A stretch of 25,924 bases of DNA from Parcubacteria group bacterium GW2011_GWA2_45_30 (GCA_001001625.1 LCKU01000003.1:31772-57695); one strand, 5' to 3'; positions 5,724-12,829 are shown, numbered from the stretch's first letter. Program-made: numbers and translations. Notes: generated by a model not told the origin, from the letters alone.

Positions 5724-6242
5724 TTACCCTCGTATTTCAACAAGTGTTCCTCGCCTTCCGGGAATCGCGCCTTTTATCGCCAACATATTATTTTCTAAAT
5801 CAACTTTCGCAATTTTCAAATTTCTCACCGTTACTCTGTCGCTTCCCATGCGCCCGGCCAAGCCGTGACGCTTCATAACGCCTTGAAATCCCTTGCCTTT
5901 TGAGACTCCACTAACCTTTACTTTGTCGCCCTCTTTAAATAAGTCCGCCCTTAACAGGGATCCGATCCCTGTCTCTACAGGGATCGGATCCCTGTTAAGA
6001 CGAAATTCCCGCACATATCTAAAATTCCCTAAATTTTTGAAAAGCCCTTGCTGTGGTTTTTTAATATTTTTTGCTTTTCTCTCGCCAAACCCCACCTGCA
6101 CCGCCTCATACTTGTCTTTTTCTTTGGTTTTTATCTGCAAAACCACATTAGGAGTTGTCCGCACCAAAGTTACCGGTACCACATTGCCGTCTTTATCGAA
6201 AATCTGTGACATACCAATTTTTTCTCCGAGGACAAATTTCAT
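5724..6242 (-). CDS. rplC: 50S ribosomal protein uL3 with internal loss and a palindromic insert
   Basis: uL3 reaches the peptidyl-transferase centre with a long loop. The protein starts MKFVLGEKIGMSQIFDKDGN (ATG 6240-6242) and has KGKGFQGVMKRHG and RMGSDRVTVRNLKI. Two things are odd. First, KRHGLAG joins directly to RMGSD, so about 35 residues are missing: the loop that in E. coli carries the methylated Gln150. Second, the stretch LNRDPIPVETGIGSLLR between EFR and ADLF is encoded by a near-perfect 50-bp palindrome (5950-5999), replacing the usual 14 or so residues. Both changes keep the frame; total length is 172 against 209 in E. coli. The loop loss fits the assembly-collapse pattern; the palindrome may be a real insertion element. 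Confidence 0.92.
   Translation of the reverse strand: MKFVLGEKIGMSQIFDKDGNVVPVTLVRTTPNVVLQIKTKEKDKYEAVQVGFGERKAKNIKKPQQGLFKNLGNFRYVREFRLNRDPIPVETGIGSLLRADLFKEGDKVKVSGVSKGKGFQGVMKRHGLAGRMGSDRVTVRNLKIAKVDLENNMLAIKGAIPGRRGTLVEIRG
5950..5999. repeat. Perfect palindrome inside the rplC coding sequence
   Basis: Two 23-bp arms (5950-5972 and 5977-5999) are exact reverse complements around the loop CTCT. Each arm also contains the shorter palindrome CAGGGATC-c/g-GATCCCTG. The unit is translated in frame as LNRDPIPVETGIGSLLR. Its placement resembles the in-gene palindromic elements known from Rickettsia; no second copy is visible in this window. Confidence 0.9.
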
Positions 6243-6249
6243 AATAAAC

Positions 6250-6269
6250 AAAAAACCGGATCCCCCGGT
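6250..6269 (-). terminator. Terminator-like hairpin just upstream of rplC
   Basis: On the minus strand ACCGG-gggat-CCGGT is followed by TTTTTT and then GTTT, ending only a few bases before the rplC ATG. The stem is just 5 bp. It could be an attenuator, a weak terminator separating rplC from the small genes upstream, or chance. Confidence 0.35.
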
Positions 6270-6441
6270 ATACACCGAAATGGGATTAAATTTTTTAACT
6301 AAAAGGTCAAAAAGTCTTTAATTCCATGCTTGACAACTAAGCATACTACTCCCCGACAACTTGGGAGTGAACGACTTTGAATCGCTCAAGATTCGCCCCA
6401 AACTTTCAGGCCGAGACTTGAATGATCCAGAATTTATAAAC

Positions 6442-6711
6442 TCACCCGCCTTGGCTACCCTTCTCAAATAGAACCCGTAACGGTTTCTGCGGAATTTCTT
6501 TCCATCGCGCGACAAGCTCTTCATCTAATTTTTTCGTTGCTTCTCCAAGTATATGACGCAATTCGTCACGTCTGACCGTATAATCATCAAGTTGCCTGCG
6601 TGAAATCCGTAAATTATCATAATCTAACGGTCCGTATAGCTTTGTTTGAAGATCACTATACTCTTCAATTAACGAACTTTCATTTTTATTTGGCGCTCCC
6701 TCTCCCGGCAT
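6442..6711 (-). CDS. Small hypothetical protein between zinc-ribbon gene and rplC
   Basis: The 89-residue frame starts MPGEGAPNKNESS with an ATG at 6709-6711 and is mostly charged, helix-favouring sequence (DLQTKLYGPLDYDNLRISRR, then RRDELRHILGEATKKLDEEL). No motif, signal peptide or membrane segment is seen and I do not recognise a family. It lies 59 bp after the zinc-ribbon gene, in the same direction as the ribosomal genes. The last residues (LFEKGSQGG) overlap another open frame (6318-6524) of low-complexity Ser/Arg composition, so its true end could be affected by a frame error. The 200 bp from here to rplC hold no better gene. Confidence 0.5.
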   Translation of the reverse strand: MPGEGAPNKNESSLIEEYSDLQTKLYGPLDYDNLRISRRQLDDYTVRRDELRHILGEATKKLDEELVARWKEIPQKPLRVLFEKGSQGG

Positions 6712-6770
6712 ATTTTTGAAAAAAATTTATTTTCCTGCGACCTTGATCTAAATTTTTGCTTCTATTTTTT

Positions 6771-6983
6771 TTAACGCTTTGGGCCGCTTTTTCGTCTATT
6801 TTTGAAATCTTTTCCCTCTTTTACCTTAGCATATTTATTAAAAAATCGCAAAAATGCCGGAGAACAACGAGAACACAAATCTACAGCTCCCCACTGAATA
6901 CCGTAAGTATGCACTGATGTACTTCCTTTTTCCAAAGGCTTTTGAATTACTTTTTTACACCTATCGCATTTTGCTAAATTCAT
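6771..6983 (-). CDS. Small zinc-ribbon protein in the ribosomal operon
   Basis: This 70-residue protein has Cys6-x2-Cys9 and Cys37-x2-Cys40, two CxxC knuckles that would bind one zinc ion, followed by a basic C-terminus (KEGKDFKNRRKSGPKR). The composition and size suggest a nucleic-acid- or ribosome-associated zinc ribbon, but I cannot name a family and no function is assigned. It sits between rpsJ and rplC, where most bacteria have no gene, in the operon direction. The ATG at 6981-6983 gives a compact product. A hairpin (GTCGAG/CTCGAC near 7015-7031) and inverted-repeat element C lie upstream. Confidence 0.7.
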   Translation of the reverse strand: MNLAKCDRCKKVIQKPLEKGSTSVHTYGIQWGAVDLCSRCSPAFLRFFNKYAKVKEGKDFKNRRKSGPKR

Positions 6984-7068
6984 ATTTATTACGTCTTAAC
7001 GTGAACGACGCTAAGTCGAGCTTAACTCGACGAAGCGCTACCATAAGAAAACCCTAAGCGAGCCAAAA

Positions 7069-7206
7069 CGGTTTTTGGCATTTAATTTTTTGCAATGGGA
7101 GGCGAGACAGCTTGGTCTCGCGCGAGACGCGCGAGTGTCTCGCCGACCCTGCAGGCCGCCGCAGGAGCGGCCGAAGCCTTGCAAAAAATGAAGTGCCGGA
7201 AACCCG
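7069..7206 (-). repeat. GGTCGG/CTCCCATTG inverted-repeat element, copy C
   Basis: Arms ATTTTTTGCAA (7085-7095) and TTGCAAAAAAT (7179-7189) pair perfectly and extend outward to about 27 bp with several mismatches. Inside, on the plus strand, are CAATGGGAGG, CGAGAC, GCTTGGT, hairpin CTCGCGC-gagac-GCGCGAG, GTCTCG, CCGACCC and a second hairpin GGCCGC/GCGGCC. The block order equals that of copies A, B and D. It lies 14 bp after the rpsJ stop. Confidence 0.85.
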
Positions 7207-7219
7207 AATCAGCGAGCGA

Positions 7220-7552
7220 CTACATCATTTTTATCTCAATATCCACTCCCGCCGGTAAATTCAAGTTGGTCAGCGCATTAATCGTCCGCGGCGTGGGATT
7301 CATAATATCAATCATGCGTTTATGCACCCGCATTTCAAACTGTTCCCGCGCGTTTTTGTGCACAAAACTTGAACGGTTCACGGTATATTTGTGGGTCTCG
7401 GTGGGCAAAGGCACCGGCCCCACCACCTCCGCGCCATTTCGAACCGCGGTTTCCACAATCTGTTTTACGGAATTATCAATAATCTTCGCGTCATAGGCCC
7501 GAACTCTGATGCGCAAACGTGTTTTAATCTCTTCTTTTGGTTTCGTTGCCAA
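7220..7552 (-). CDS. rpsJ: 30S ribosomal protein uS10
   Basis: uS10 is a small-subunit head protein and, with NusB, a partner in transcription antitermination. The protein starts MATKPKEEIKTRLRIRVRAY and includes the family segments DAKIIDNSVKQIVETA, GPVPLPTETHKYTVNRS, HKNAREQFEMRVHKR and IDIMNPTPRTINAL. Length 110 residues, slightly longer than E. coli (103) because of a short N-terminal tail. It lies downstream of tuf, as in the usual str-S10 junction, but is bracketed by inverted-repeat elements E and C on the two sides. No internal loss is visible. Confidence 0.96.
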   Translation of the reverse strand: MATKPKEEIKTRLRIRVRAYDAKIIDNSVKQIVETAVRNGAEVVGPVPLPTETHKYTVNRSSFVHKNAREQFEMRVHKRMIDIMNPTPRTINALTNLNLPAGVDIEIKMM

Positions 7553-7565
7553 AGAACTCCCGCTC

Positions 7566-7712
7566 GGAAATATATATTTGGAAACCTTCGCTTCGACCCT
7601 CCGAGTCGAAGCTCATCACGGGTCGGTCTCGCTCGTCCAGCACATAAAACTTATTTTATGTGCTGGACACCATGGCCGCTCGGCCTCCCAGTGTTTCCCA
7701 ATACATATTTCC
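7566..7712 (+). repeat. GGTCGG/CTCCCATTG inverted-repeat element, copy E
   Basis: Outer arms GGAAATATATATTTGGAAAC (7566-7585) and GTTTCCCAATACATATTTCC (7693-7712) match at 18 of 20 positions. Inside are hairpin CTTCGAC/GTCGAAG, GGGTCGG, hairpin TCCAGCACATAAAA/TTTTATGTGCTGGA, ACCATGGC and CTCCCAGTG. It fills the tuf-rpsJ spacer. The middle stem is less regular than in copies A to D, so this copy looks more diverged. Confidence 0.8.
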
Positions 7713-7728
7713 TCACTTATTGCATAAC

Positions 7729-8928
7729 CTATTTAACGATTTTCGTCACCACTCCTGCTCCCACCGTCTTGCCCCCCTCCCGAATGGCAAAGCGCTGTTT
7801 TTCCTCTAAAGCGACGGGCACAATCAACTTCACAATGAATTTTACCGTATCTCCGGGCATTACCATCTCGGTTCCTTGCGCCAACGTGACCTCTCCCGTT
7901 ACATCAGTAGTGCGGATATAGAATTGCGGCTTATATCCCGAGAAAAACGGGGTGTGCCGCCCGCCCTCCTCTTTGGTCAGAATATAGACCTCGGATTCAA
8001 AATCAGTATGAGGGGTTACGGATCCGGGCTTGGCAAGCACCTGTCCGCGCTCCACGTCTTCTTTTTTAAGCCCGCGAAGCAGGATCCCCGCGTTATCTCC
8101 CGCCATACCCTCGTCCAACGATTTATTGAACATTTCAATTCCGGTAACAATCGTCTTTTGCGTATCGCGCATTCCGATAATTTCCACTTCTTCGTTGAGC
8201 TTCACTTTGCCGCGTTCAATTCTTCCGGTTACCACCGTACCACGGCCTTCAATTGAGAATACGTCTTCAGCCGGCATAAGAAACGGCCTGTCCACCTCGC
8301 GCACCGGCTCCGGAATATATGAATCAAGAGCGTCCACCAACTCATAAATCTTTTTTACCCATTCATCGTCAACGGATTTGGCTTCCAGGGCCTTAAGAGC
8401 AGATCCGCGAACTATAGGTGTCTGGTCTCCCGGGAAATCATATTTTTTTAGAAGCTCGCGCACTTCGGCCTCAACCAAATCAATCAATTCCTTGTCTTCC
8501 ACCGCATCGCATTTGTTCAAAAATACCACCACCGCCGGCACTCCGACTTGCCGCGCCAGAAGTATGTGTTCGCGGGTTTGCGGCATGGGACCGTCTGTGG
8601 CCGACACCACCAAAACCGCGCCGTCCATCTGGGCCGCGCCGGTAATCATATTTTTAATGTAATCAGCATGTCCCGGAGCATCAATGTGGGCGTAATGACG
8701 TTTTTCCGATTCATATTCGGAGTGATGCAAAGCAATCGTAATCCCGCGCGCTCTTTCCTCGGGCGCATTGTCAATCTGATCAACCGACTCAACCCGCGAA
8801 GGAAGACCTTTTAGACTCAAGGCCTTAGTAATGGCCGCGGTGAGTGTGGTTTTGCCGTGGTCAACATGACCTATGGTTCCGACGTTTAAATGCGGCTTGG
8901 TCCGCTCAAACTTTTTGGCTTCTGCCAT
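7729..8928 (-). CDS. tuf: Elongation factor Tu
   Basis: EF-Tu is the GTPase that delivers aminoacyl-tRNA to the ribosome. The GTP site is intact: GHVDHGKTTLT near residues 20-30, DAPGHADY for the switch-II region with the catalytic histidine, NKCD for guanine recognition and a GSALKAL segment. Domains II and III follow, with the family ending FAIREGGKTVGAGVVTKI. At 399 residues it is complete, in contrast to the broken fusA nearby. It starts with ATG at 8926-8928 about 80 nt downstream of its own predicted promoter, so it can probably be expressed separately from the rpsL-fusA part of the operon. Confidence 0.98.
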   Translation of the reverse strand: MAEAKKFERTKPHLNVGTIGHVDHGKTTLTAAITKALSLKGLPSRVESVDQIDNAPEERARGITIALHHSEYESEKRHYAHIDAPGHADYIKNMITGAAQMDGAVLVVSATDGPMPQTREHILLARQVGVPAVVVFLNKCDAVEDKELIDLVEAEVRELLKKYDFPGDQTPIVRGSALKALEAKSVDDEWVKKIYELVDALDSYIPEPVREVDRPFLMPAEDVFSIEGRGTVVTGRIERGKVKLNEEVEIIGMRDTQKTIVTGIEMFNKSLDEGMAGDNAGILLRGLKKEDVERGQVLAKPGSVTPHTDFESEVYILTKEEGGRHTPFFSGYKPQFYIRTTDVTGEVTLAQGTEMVMPGDTVKFIVKLIVPVALEEKQRFAIREGGKTVGAGVVTKIVK

Positions 8929-9007
8929 ATTTTGTTATATATATCCGCAAATTAAGCCATTACGGACAAAAATTAACTTATAATTAATAAACTATAGCAC
9001 AAATCCA

Positions 9008-9036
9008 AGATTAACAAAATAGGTACGGACTGTCAA
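9008..9036 (-). promoter_or_regulatory. Sigma-70-type promoter upstream of tuf
   Basis: On the minus strand TTGACA (9031-9036) and TAATCT (9008-9013) are 17 bp apart, giving a leader of about 75 nt to the tuf ATG. The -35 box overlaps the outer end of the inverted repeat at 9036-9141, so formation or loss of that palindrome could affect this promoter. Confidence 0.6.
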
Positions 9037-9141
9037 CCCCGTTAGAGAGAAACAGGGGTTTTTATTTATCTTTAATTATCTCTGTATTCATAAAAACTTT
9101 GTGTATGTTAAATTACTGTGTTTGTTTCTCTCTAACGGGGT
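9036..9141. repeat. 19-bp inverted repeat between the Phd-like gene and tuf
   Basis: ACCCCGTTAGAGAGAAACA (9036-9054) and TGTTTCTCTCTAACGGGGT (9123-9141) are perfect inverted repeats around a 68-bp AT-rich loop. The left arm plus GGGGTTTTTATTT just inside could act as a plus-strand terminator, but no plus-strand gene precedes it. The right arm ends 8 bp from the stop of the Phd-like gene. Apart from this repeat and the tuf promoter the 220-bp spacer shows nothing else. Confidence 0.8.
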
Positions 9142-9148
9142 CAACCTA

Positions 9149-9448
9149 TCATATGGGTAAATCGTCAAGTCGGATATCCTCAAGCCGCACCGGAAGTCCG
9201 GGCGCTTCTAACTCGTGGGGTGATACAAATTCGGTCTCCGACAAACGGCCCGCGGACACATCCATATAATAGTTGTCGTCTTCGCGATTCGTAACATCCA
9301 TATGCAAATTTGCCGTATTCGCATTGTGATTAGCGAGCTTCTGATATTCATGAAACGACATCATGACTATCTCCGGCTCACCGTTTTCAACCAAAATAAA
9401 TTTATCTCCGTTTTGCTTGACTAAATTTTTAAGTTTGTCGAAATGCAT
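9149..9448 (-). CDS. Phd/YefM-like small protein, no toxin partner
   Basis: The first 40 residues (LKNLVKQNGDKFILVENGEP, then EIVMMSFHEYQKLAN) have the pattern of Phd/YefM-type antitoxin DNA-binding folds: a short helix, a prevents-use beta strand pair and the M-S-x-x-E-Y-x-x-L helix. The remaining 60 residues are acidic and do not match a toxin-binding tail I know. No toxin gene is adjacent; neighbours are fusA and tuf. A role as a stand-alone repressor or operon regulator is possible but only an inference. ATG at 9446-9448; 99 residues. A 72-bp spacer separates it from the fusA end. Confidence 0.6.
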   Translation of the reverse strand: MHFDKLKNLVKQNGDKFILVENGEPEIVMMSFHEYQKLANHNANTANLHMDVTNREDDNYYMDVSAGRLSETEFVSPHELEAPGLPVRLEDIRLDDLPI

Positions 9449-9520
9449 AACTATAATATGTAAGATTTAACCCGTCGAGCGTCTTTTTCAAAGGCGGGGC
9501 AAGAACCGCTATCGCGAACT

Positions 9521-9955
9521 CTATTTTTTACCCTCTATAATAAGCTGCGCAATATTTCCCGGCACTTCGTCATAATGGTCAAATTCCATGGTAAAACTCG
9601 CCCGACCTTGGGTCAAGGAACGCAGAGTTGTAACATACCCGAACATTTCGGACAACGGGACTTTGCAGTCAATAACTTTAATTCCAAGTCCTCGCTCCCC
9701 CATTTCTTCAATCCGAGCGCGTTTGGAATTCAGATCCCCGGTAACTTCGCCCAGAAACTGTTCCGGAGTTACCGCCTCCACCTTCATAATCGGCTCAAGC
9801 AAAACTAACCCGGCGCGCTTGGATGCCTCCTGTAAAGCCATGGAGCCCGCGATTTTGAAAGCGGCTTCAGAGGAATCCACTTCATGATATGATCCGTCAT
9901 AAACCGCAACTGCCATATCCACCAGCGGATATCCTGCCAAAACCCCTTTTTCCAT
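9521..9955 (-). pseudogene. fusA: Elongation factor G, C-terminal part (separate frame)
   Basis: This frame encodes the end of EF-G: VLAGYPLVDMAVAVYDGSYHEVDSSE in pieces (domain IV), LLEPIMKVEAVTPEQFLGEVTGDL and PLSEMFGYVTTLRSLTQGRASFTMEFDHY (domain V). Homology continues upstream of the first ATG to about 10042 (KGFEFLDEIKGG, then IIPQEYIPAIEKGIKEAMEKG), where the frame of the N-terminal part is left. There is no start codon at the join, so this half is not an independent gene. Nothing suggests a programmed frameshift: there is no slippery heptamer, and family residues are missing at the join rather than only shifted. Confidence 0.9.
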
Positions 9956-10002
9956 CGCTTCTTTTATCCCTTTTTCAATCGCCGGAATGTATTCTTGCGG
10001 AA

Positions 10003-11559
10003 TTATACCGCCCTTGATCTCGTCAAGAAATTCAAATCCCTTTCTTTATACGCCACCTGGGGACGACCCACATTAGCATCCACAGAAAATTCCCGCTTCA
10101 TGCGATCCACAATAATTTCCAAATGCAATTCGCCCATACCGGAAATTATGGTATCGCCTGTCTCGGTATCGCCTTTAATTCTAAACGTTGGGTCTTCCTC
10201 GCCCAAACGCCGCAAAGCAAGCCCCATTTTTTCCTGATCCGCTTTGGTTTTGGGCTCAATTTTCAAAGACACCACTGGTTCGGGAAATATGATTTTCTCC
10301 AGCACCACCGGATGCTCCGGATCGCAAAGCGTATCTCCGGTGTGGGTGTTTTTAAGCCCAACAATCGCACCGATGTTTCCGGCGCTTATTTCTTTTAACT
10401 CCTCGCGGGTATTGGCATGCATGCGCAAAATACGACCCACGCGCTCCTGATCTCCGTTTACAGAATTTAAAACATAAGATCCGGCTTTAAGCGTTCCGGA
10501 ATAAACCCGAAAATATGTAAGCTGGCCCACATAAGGATCGGTTTGTAATTTAAAGGCCAGCGCGGCAAACGGCGCATCATCTTTGGCCTCGCGAATTTCT
10601 TCGGCGCCATTTTTAGGATTAATTCCTTTTACCGGCGGCATATCCAAGGGAGAGGGCAGATAGTCAACAACGCCATCCAGCATCAACTGCACGCCTTTAT
10701 TTTTAAGGGCTGATCCGCAAAACACCGGAACAAGTTTACTGGCCAGCGTAGCGCGCCTTAGGGCGGCGCGCAGTTCCTCAATCGTCATTTCTTTGCCTTC
10801 CAGATATTTATTGGTCAAGGCGTCATCTGTTTCCGAAATTTTTTCCACCATTTTATGGCGCCAATCCTCGGCGTATGATTTTAATTCTTCCGGAATTTCG
10901 GAAAGTTCAATCTTTTCTCCGTGCTCTCCCAAAAACTTGACCTTTTTCATGCGCATCAAATCAATCACGCCCGTATGCTCCTGCTCATGTCCAATGGGAA
11001 TCACCACCGAAACCGCATTCGGAGTTAACCGTTCATAAATTGAATTAAGCGATCGTTCAAAAGATGCCCCCATCCGGTCAAGCTTATTAACAAAACACAT
11101 GCGCGGAACTTTAAACTTATCCGCCTGGCGCCACACGGTCTCGGATTGCGGCTCCACCCCGGCCACTCCGTCAAAAACCACCACCGCCCCGTCCAGCACC
11201 CGCAAGGACCGCTGAACCTCAACCGTAAAATCAATATGTCCCGGGGTATCAATGATATTTATTCTATATTCGTGTTCTTTGTCTTTTTCGCGCGTGTCCG
11301 CATTATCAAAGTCCGTACCTGTCCGCGCCGCGTAAGTGGGAATCCAAAACACATTGGTGGCCGCAGCGGTAATCGTAATCCCCCGCTCGCGTTCCTGCTC
11401 CATCCAATCCATAACCGTATCTCCTTCATGCACCTCGCCGATTTTATGCGAAACGCCGGTATAAAAAAGCACCCGCTCAGTTACGGTGGTTTTCCCAGCG
11501 TCAATATGGGCAATAATGCCGATGTCCCTGGTTCTTTCTAGGGGGTATTCACGAATCAA
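10003..11559 (-). pseudogene. fusA: Elongation factor G, N-terminal part; frame lost in domain IV
   Basis: EF-G is the translocase GTPase. This part has the GTP site (AHIDAGKTTVTERVL, DTPGHIDF, NKLDRMG), an extended switch-I/linker (WIPTYAARTGTDFDNADTRE) and domains II-III to GRPQVAYKE. The start is TTG (11557-11559), preceded by an in-frame TAG, and gives MIREYPLERTRDIG, as in the family. After YKE (10042-10044) the reading runs 12 more unrelated codons to a stop at 10003, while the +1-shifted frame resumes with KGFEFLDEIKGG. About 39 residues of early domain IV, including the conserved SGGRGQYGH stretch, are absent. Together the two parts total about 680 residues against about 700. Single-copy essential gene: assembly error suspected. 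Confidence 0.92.
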
Positions 11560-11562
11560 TCA

Positions 11563-11700
11563 ACTAAACTCGAAATTCGAATATCGAAACTCGAAACAAA
11601 TTCCAAATTCTAGTGTTCCAAATTCCAAACGCGTTTTGAGATTTAAAAATTTGGGTTTAAATATTGTTTCGAATTTCGGATTTCGTGCTTCGGATTTTAT
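11563..11700. repeat. Degenerate TTCG/CGAA repeat palindrome in rpsG-fusA spacer
   Basis: The spacer consists of short variants of CTCGAAATTCGAA and ATCGAAACTCGAAAC on the left and GTTTCGAATTTCGGATTTCG on the right, so its halves are loosely inverted. CCAAATTC occurs twice in the left half. No gene is credible here; the open frames read only the repeat. Confidence 0.6.
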
Positions 11701-11704
11701 TATT

Positions 11705-12172
11705 TTACCACGCAAAATGCGCAAACGCCTTATTCGCTTCCGCCATTCTATGCATATCCATCCGCTTTTTAATCGCCGCTCCTTCGTTTTTGGACGCCGC
11801 CAGCAATTCTTCGGCCAATTTCTCATGCATGGGCTTGCCTTTTTTGGAACGCGCTGCCGCAATAATCCAGCGATAAGTTAAAGCCATTTTGCGCCCGGGC
11901 CGCACCTCGCGCGGCACCTGATATGTGGCGCCCCCAATCCTGCGCGGCCGCACCTCCATTTGCGGAGACGCATTTTTCATGGCCGAATCAAACACCACCA
12001 GCGGATCCTGCTGGTATTTTTTCTCAATTGTATCAAACGCCCGGTACACCACTTTTTGCGCCGTGGACTTCTTGCCCTTGCGCATCACGTAGTTGATAAA
12101 TTTGGCAATCGCGACATTGCTGTATTTAGTATCAGGAATTATTTCTCTGGTGAATTTTCTTTTTCTACGCAT
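11705..12172 (-). CDS. rpsG: 30S ribosomal protein uS7
   Basis: uS7 organises the 3' major domain of 16S rRNA and lines the E site. The sequence from MRRKRKFTREIIPDTKYSN contains KFINYVMRKGKKSTAQKVVY, NASPQMEVRPRRIGGATYQV and a W-I-I-x-A-A-R segment, ending in the helix KKRMDMHRMAEANKAFAHF. Length 155 residues is full. The ATG at 12170-12172 was preferred to the longer reading MYFVKI..., which enters the spacer hairpin. It lies between rpsL and fusA in standard str order and shows no internal loss. Confidence 0.96.
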   Translation of the reverse strand: MRRKRKFTREIIPDTKYSNVAIAKFINYVMRKGKKSTAQKVVYRAFDTIEKKYQQDPLVVFDSAMKNASPQMEVRPRRIGGATYQVPREVRPGRKMALTYRWIIAAARSKKGKPMHEKLAEELLAASKNEGAAIKKRMDMHRMAEANKAFAHFAW

Positions 12173-12176
12173 GATC

Positions 12177-12257
12177 TTTACGAAATACAAATGGGTACGA
12201 ATCTACGAATAAATCTTTAAATAATTCGTATATTCGTAATAATTAGTATTTCGTAAA
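12177..12257. repeat. Palindrome filling the rpsL-rpsG spacer
   Basis: TTTACGAAATAC (12177-12188) and GTATTTCGTAAA (12246-12257) are perfect 12-bp arms; TACGAAT/ACGAAT units inside face ATTCGT/ATTCGTA units. The element takes up the whole spacer from the rpsL stop to 4 bp before the rpsG ATG. Confidence 0.8.
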
Positions 12258-12258
12258 G

Positions 12259-12669
12259 CTATTTCGGACGTTTGGCTCCGTACTTTGACCTTTGCTGCTT
12301 GCGACCCTCCACTCCGGTTGTATCCAACACTCCCCTAACAATATGATACTGTACACCGGGCAGATCCTTTACCCGTCCTCCCCGCACCACCACCACCGAG
12401 TGTTCCTGCAAATTATGCCCCTCCCCCGGAATATAGGCCGTAATTTCCATGCCGTTGGTCAAGCGCACCCTTGCTACTTTACGCAAAGCCGAGTTTGGTT
12501 TCTTGGGAGTCATGGTGGTTACTTTAATGCACACCCCGCGCTTAAAAGGAGAGGCATATTGCACCGGCTTATTTTTCAGCACATTAAAACCGCGACCCAA
12601 AGCCGGAGAACGGGTTTTGTAAAGTTTGGCGTGACGGCCGTATTTAATTAGTTGCTGGATGGTGGGCAT
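12259..12669 (-). CDS. rpsL: 30S ribosomal protein uS12
   Basis: uS12 lies in the decoding centre. The protein starts MPTIQQLIKYGRHAKLYKTR and has the conserved TPKKPNSALRKVARVRLTNG loop, where streptomycin-resistance changes occur (Lys in PKKPNS is wild type), and RGGRVKDLPGVQYHIVRGVLD in two pieces, with the aspartate that is methylthiolated in E. coli. Length 136 residues with about 10 residues of basic C-terminal tail. It is the first gene of the operon: the only features upstream are element D and a good promoter at 12933-12961. Confidence 0.97.
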   Translation of the reverse strand: MPTIQQLIKYGRHAKLYKTRSPALGRGFNVLKNKPVQYASPFKRGVCIKVTTMTPKKPNSALRKVARVRLTNGMEITAYIPGEGHNLQEHSVVVVRGGRVKDLPGVQYHIVRGVLDTTGVEGRKQQRSKYGAKRPK

Positions 12670-12680
12670 GATTCACTCGT

Positions 12681-12829
12681 TATAGCGGATTTTAGTATTA
12701 TACTTTTTCGGCAAGTCCTCGGCCGCTCCTGCGGCGGCCTGCGGGGTCGGGCGAAAACTTCCGCTTTGCGGAAGACCAAGCTTTTCGCCCTCCCATTGCC
12801 TCAAAAGCAAAACACTAAATTCCGCATAT
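12681..12829 (+). repeat. GGTCGG/CTCCCATTG inverted-repeat element, copy D
   Basis: Read on the plus strand: left arm from about 12685 (GCGGATTTTAGT), hairpin GGCCGC-tcctgcg-GCGGCC, GGGTCGG, stem GCGAAAA, hairpin CTTCCGC-ttt-GCGGAAG, ACCAAGC, TTTTCGC, CTCCCATTG and a right arm ending near 12826 (ACTAAATTCCGC) that pairs with the left arm with some mismatches. It lies entirely within the predicted 5' leader of the rpsL operon, but in antisense orientation relative to copies A and C. Confidence 0.85.

Noticed and set aside
6318..6524. Open frame of 68 codons before rplC on the minus strand
   Set aside because: It overlaps the better candidate at 6442-6711 in another frame, has Ser/Arg-rich low-complexity sequence and no ribosome site. 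It might be the frame-shifted end of that gene, but nothing shows this.
8378..8814. Plus-strand open frames opposite tuf
   Set aside because: They mirror the codon composition of tuf on the other strand and have no start signals or family features.
9149..9448. Complete toxin-antitoxin pair
   Set aside because: No second small gene is adjacent; the neighbours are fusA and tuf with repeat-filled spacers.
10003..10050. Programmed frameshift in fusA
   Set aside because: No slippery sequence or downstream pseudoknot is apparent, and about 39 conserved residues are absent at the join, so a shift alone would not restore EF-G.
11560..11862. Open frame of 100 codons over the rpsG end and the spacer repeat
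   Set aside because: It is in another frame of rpsG and continues through TTCG/CGAA repeats.
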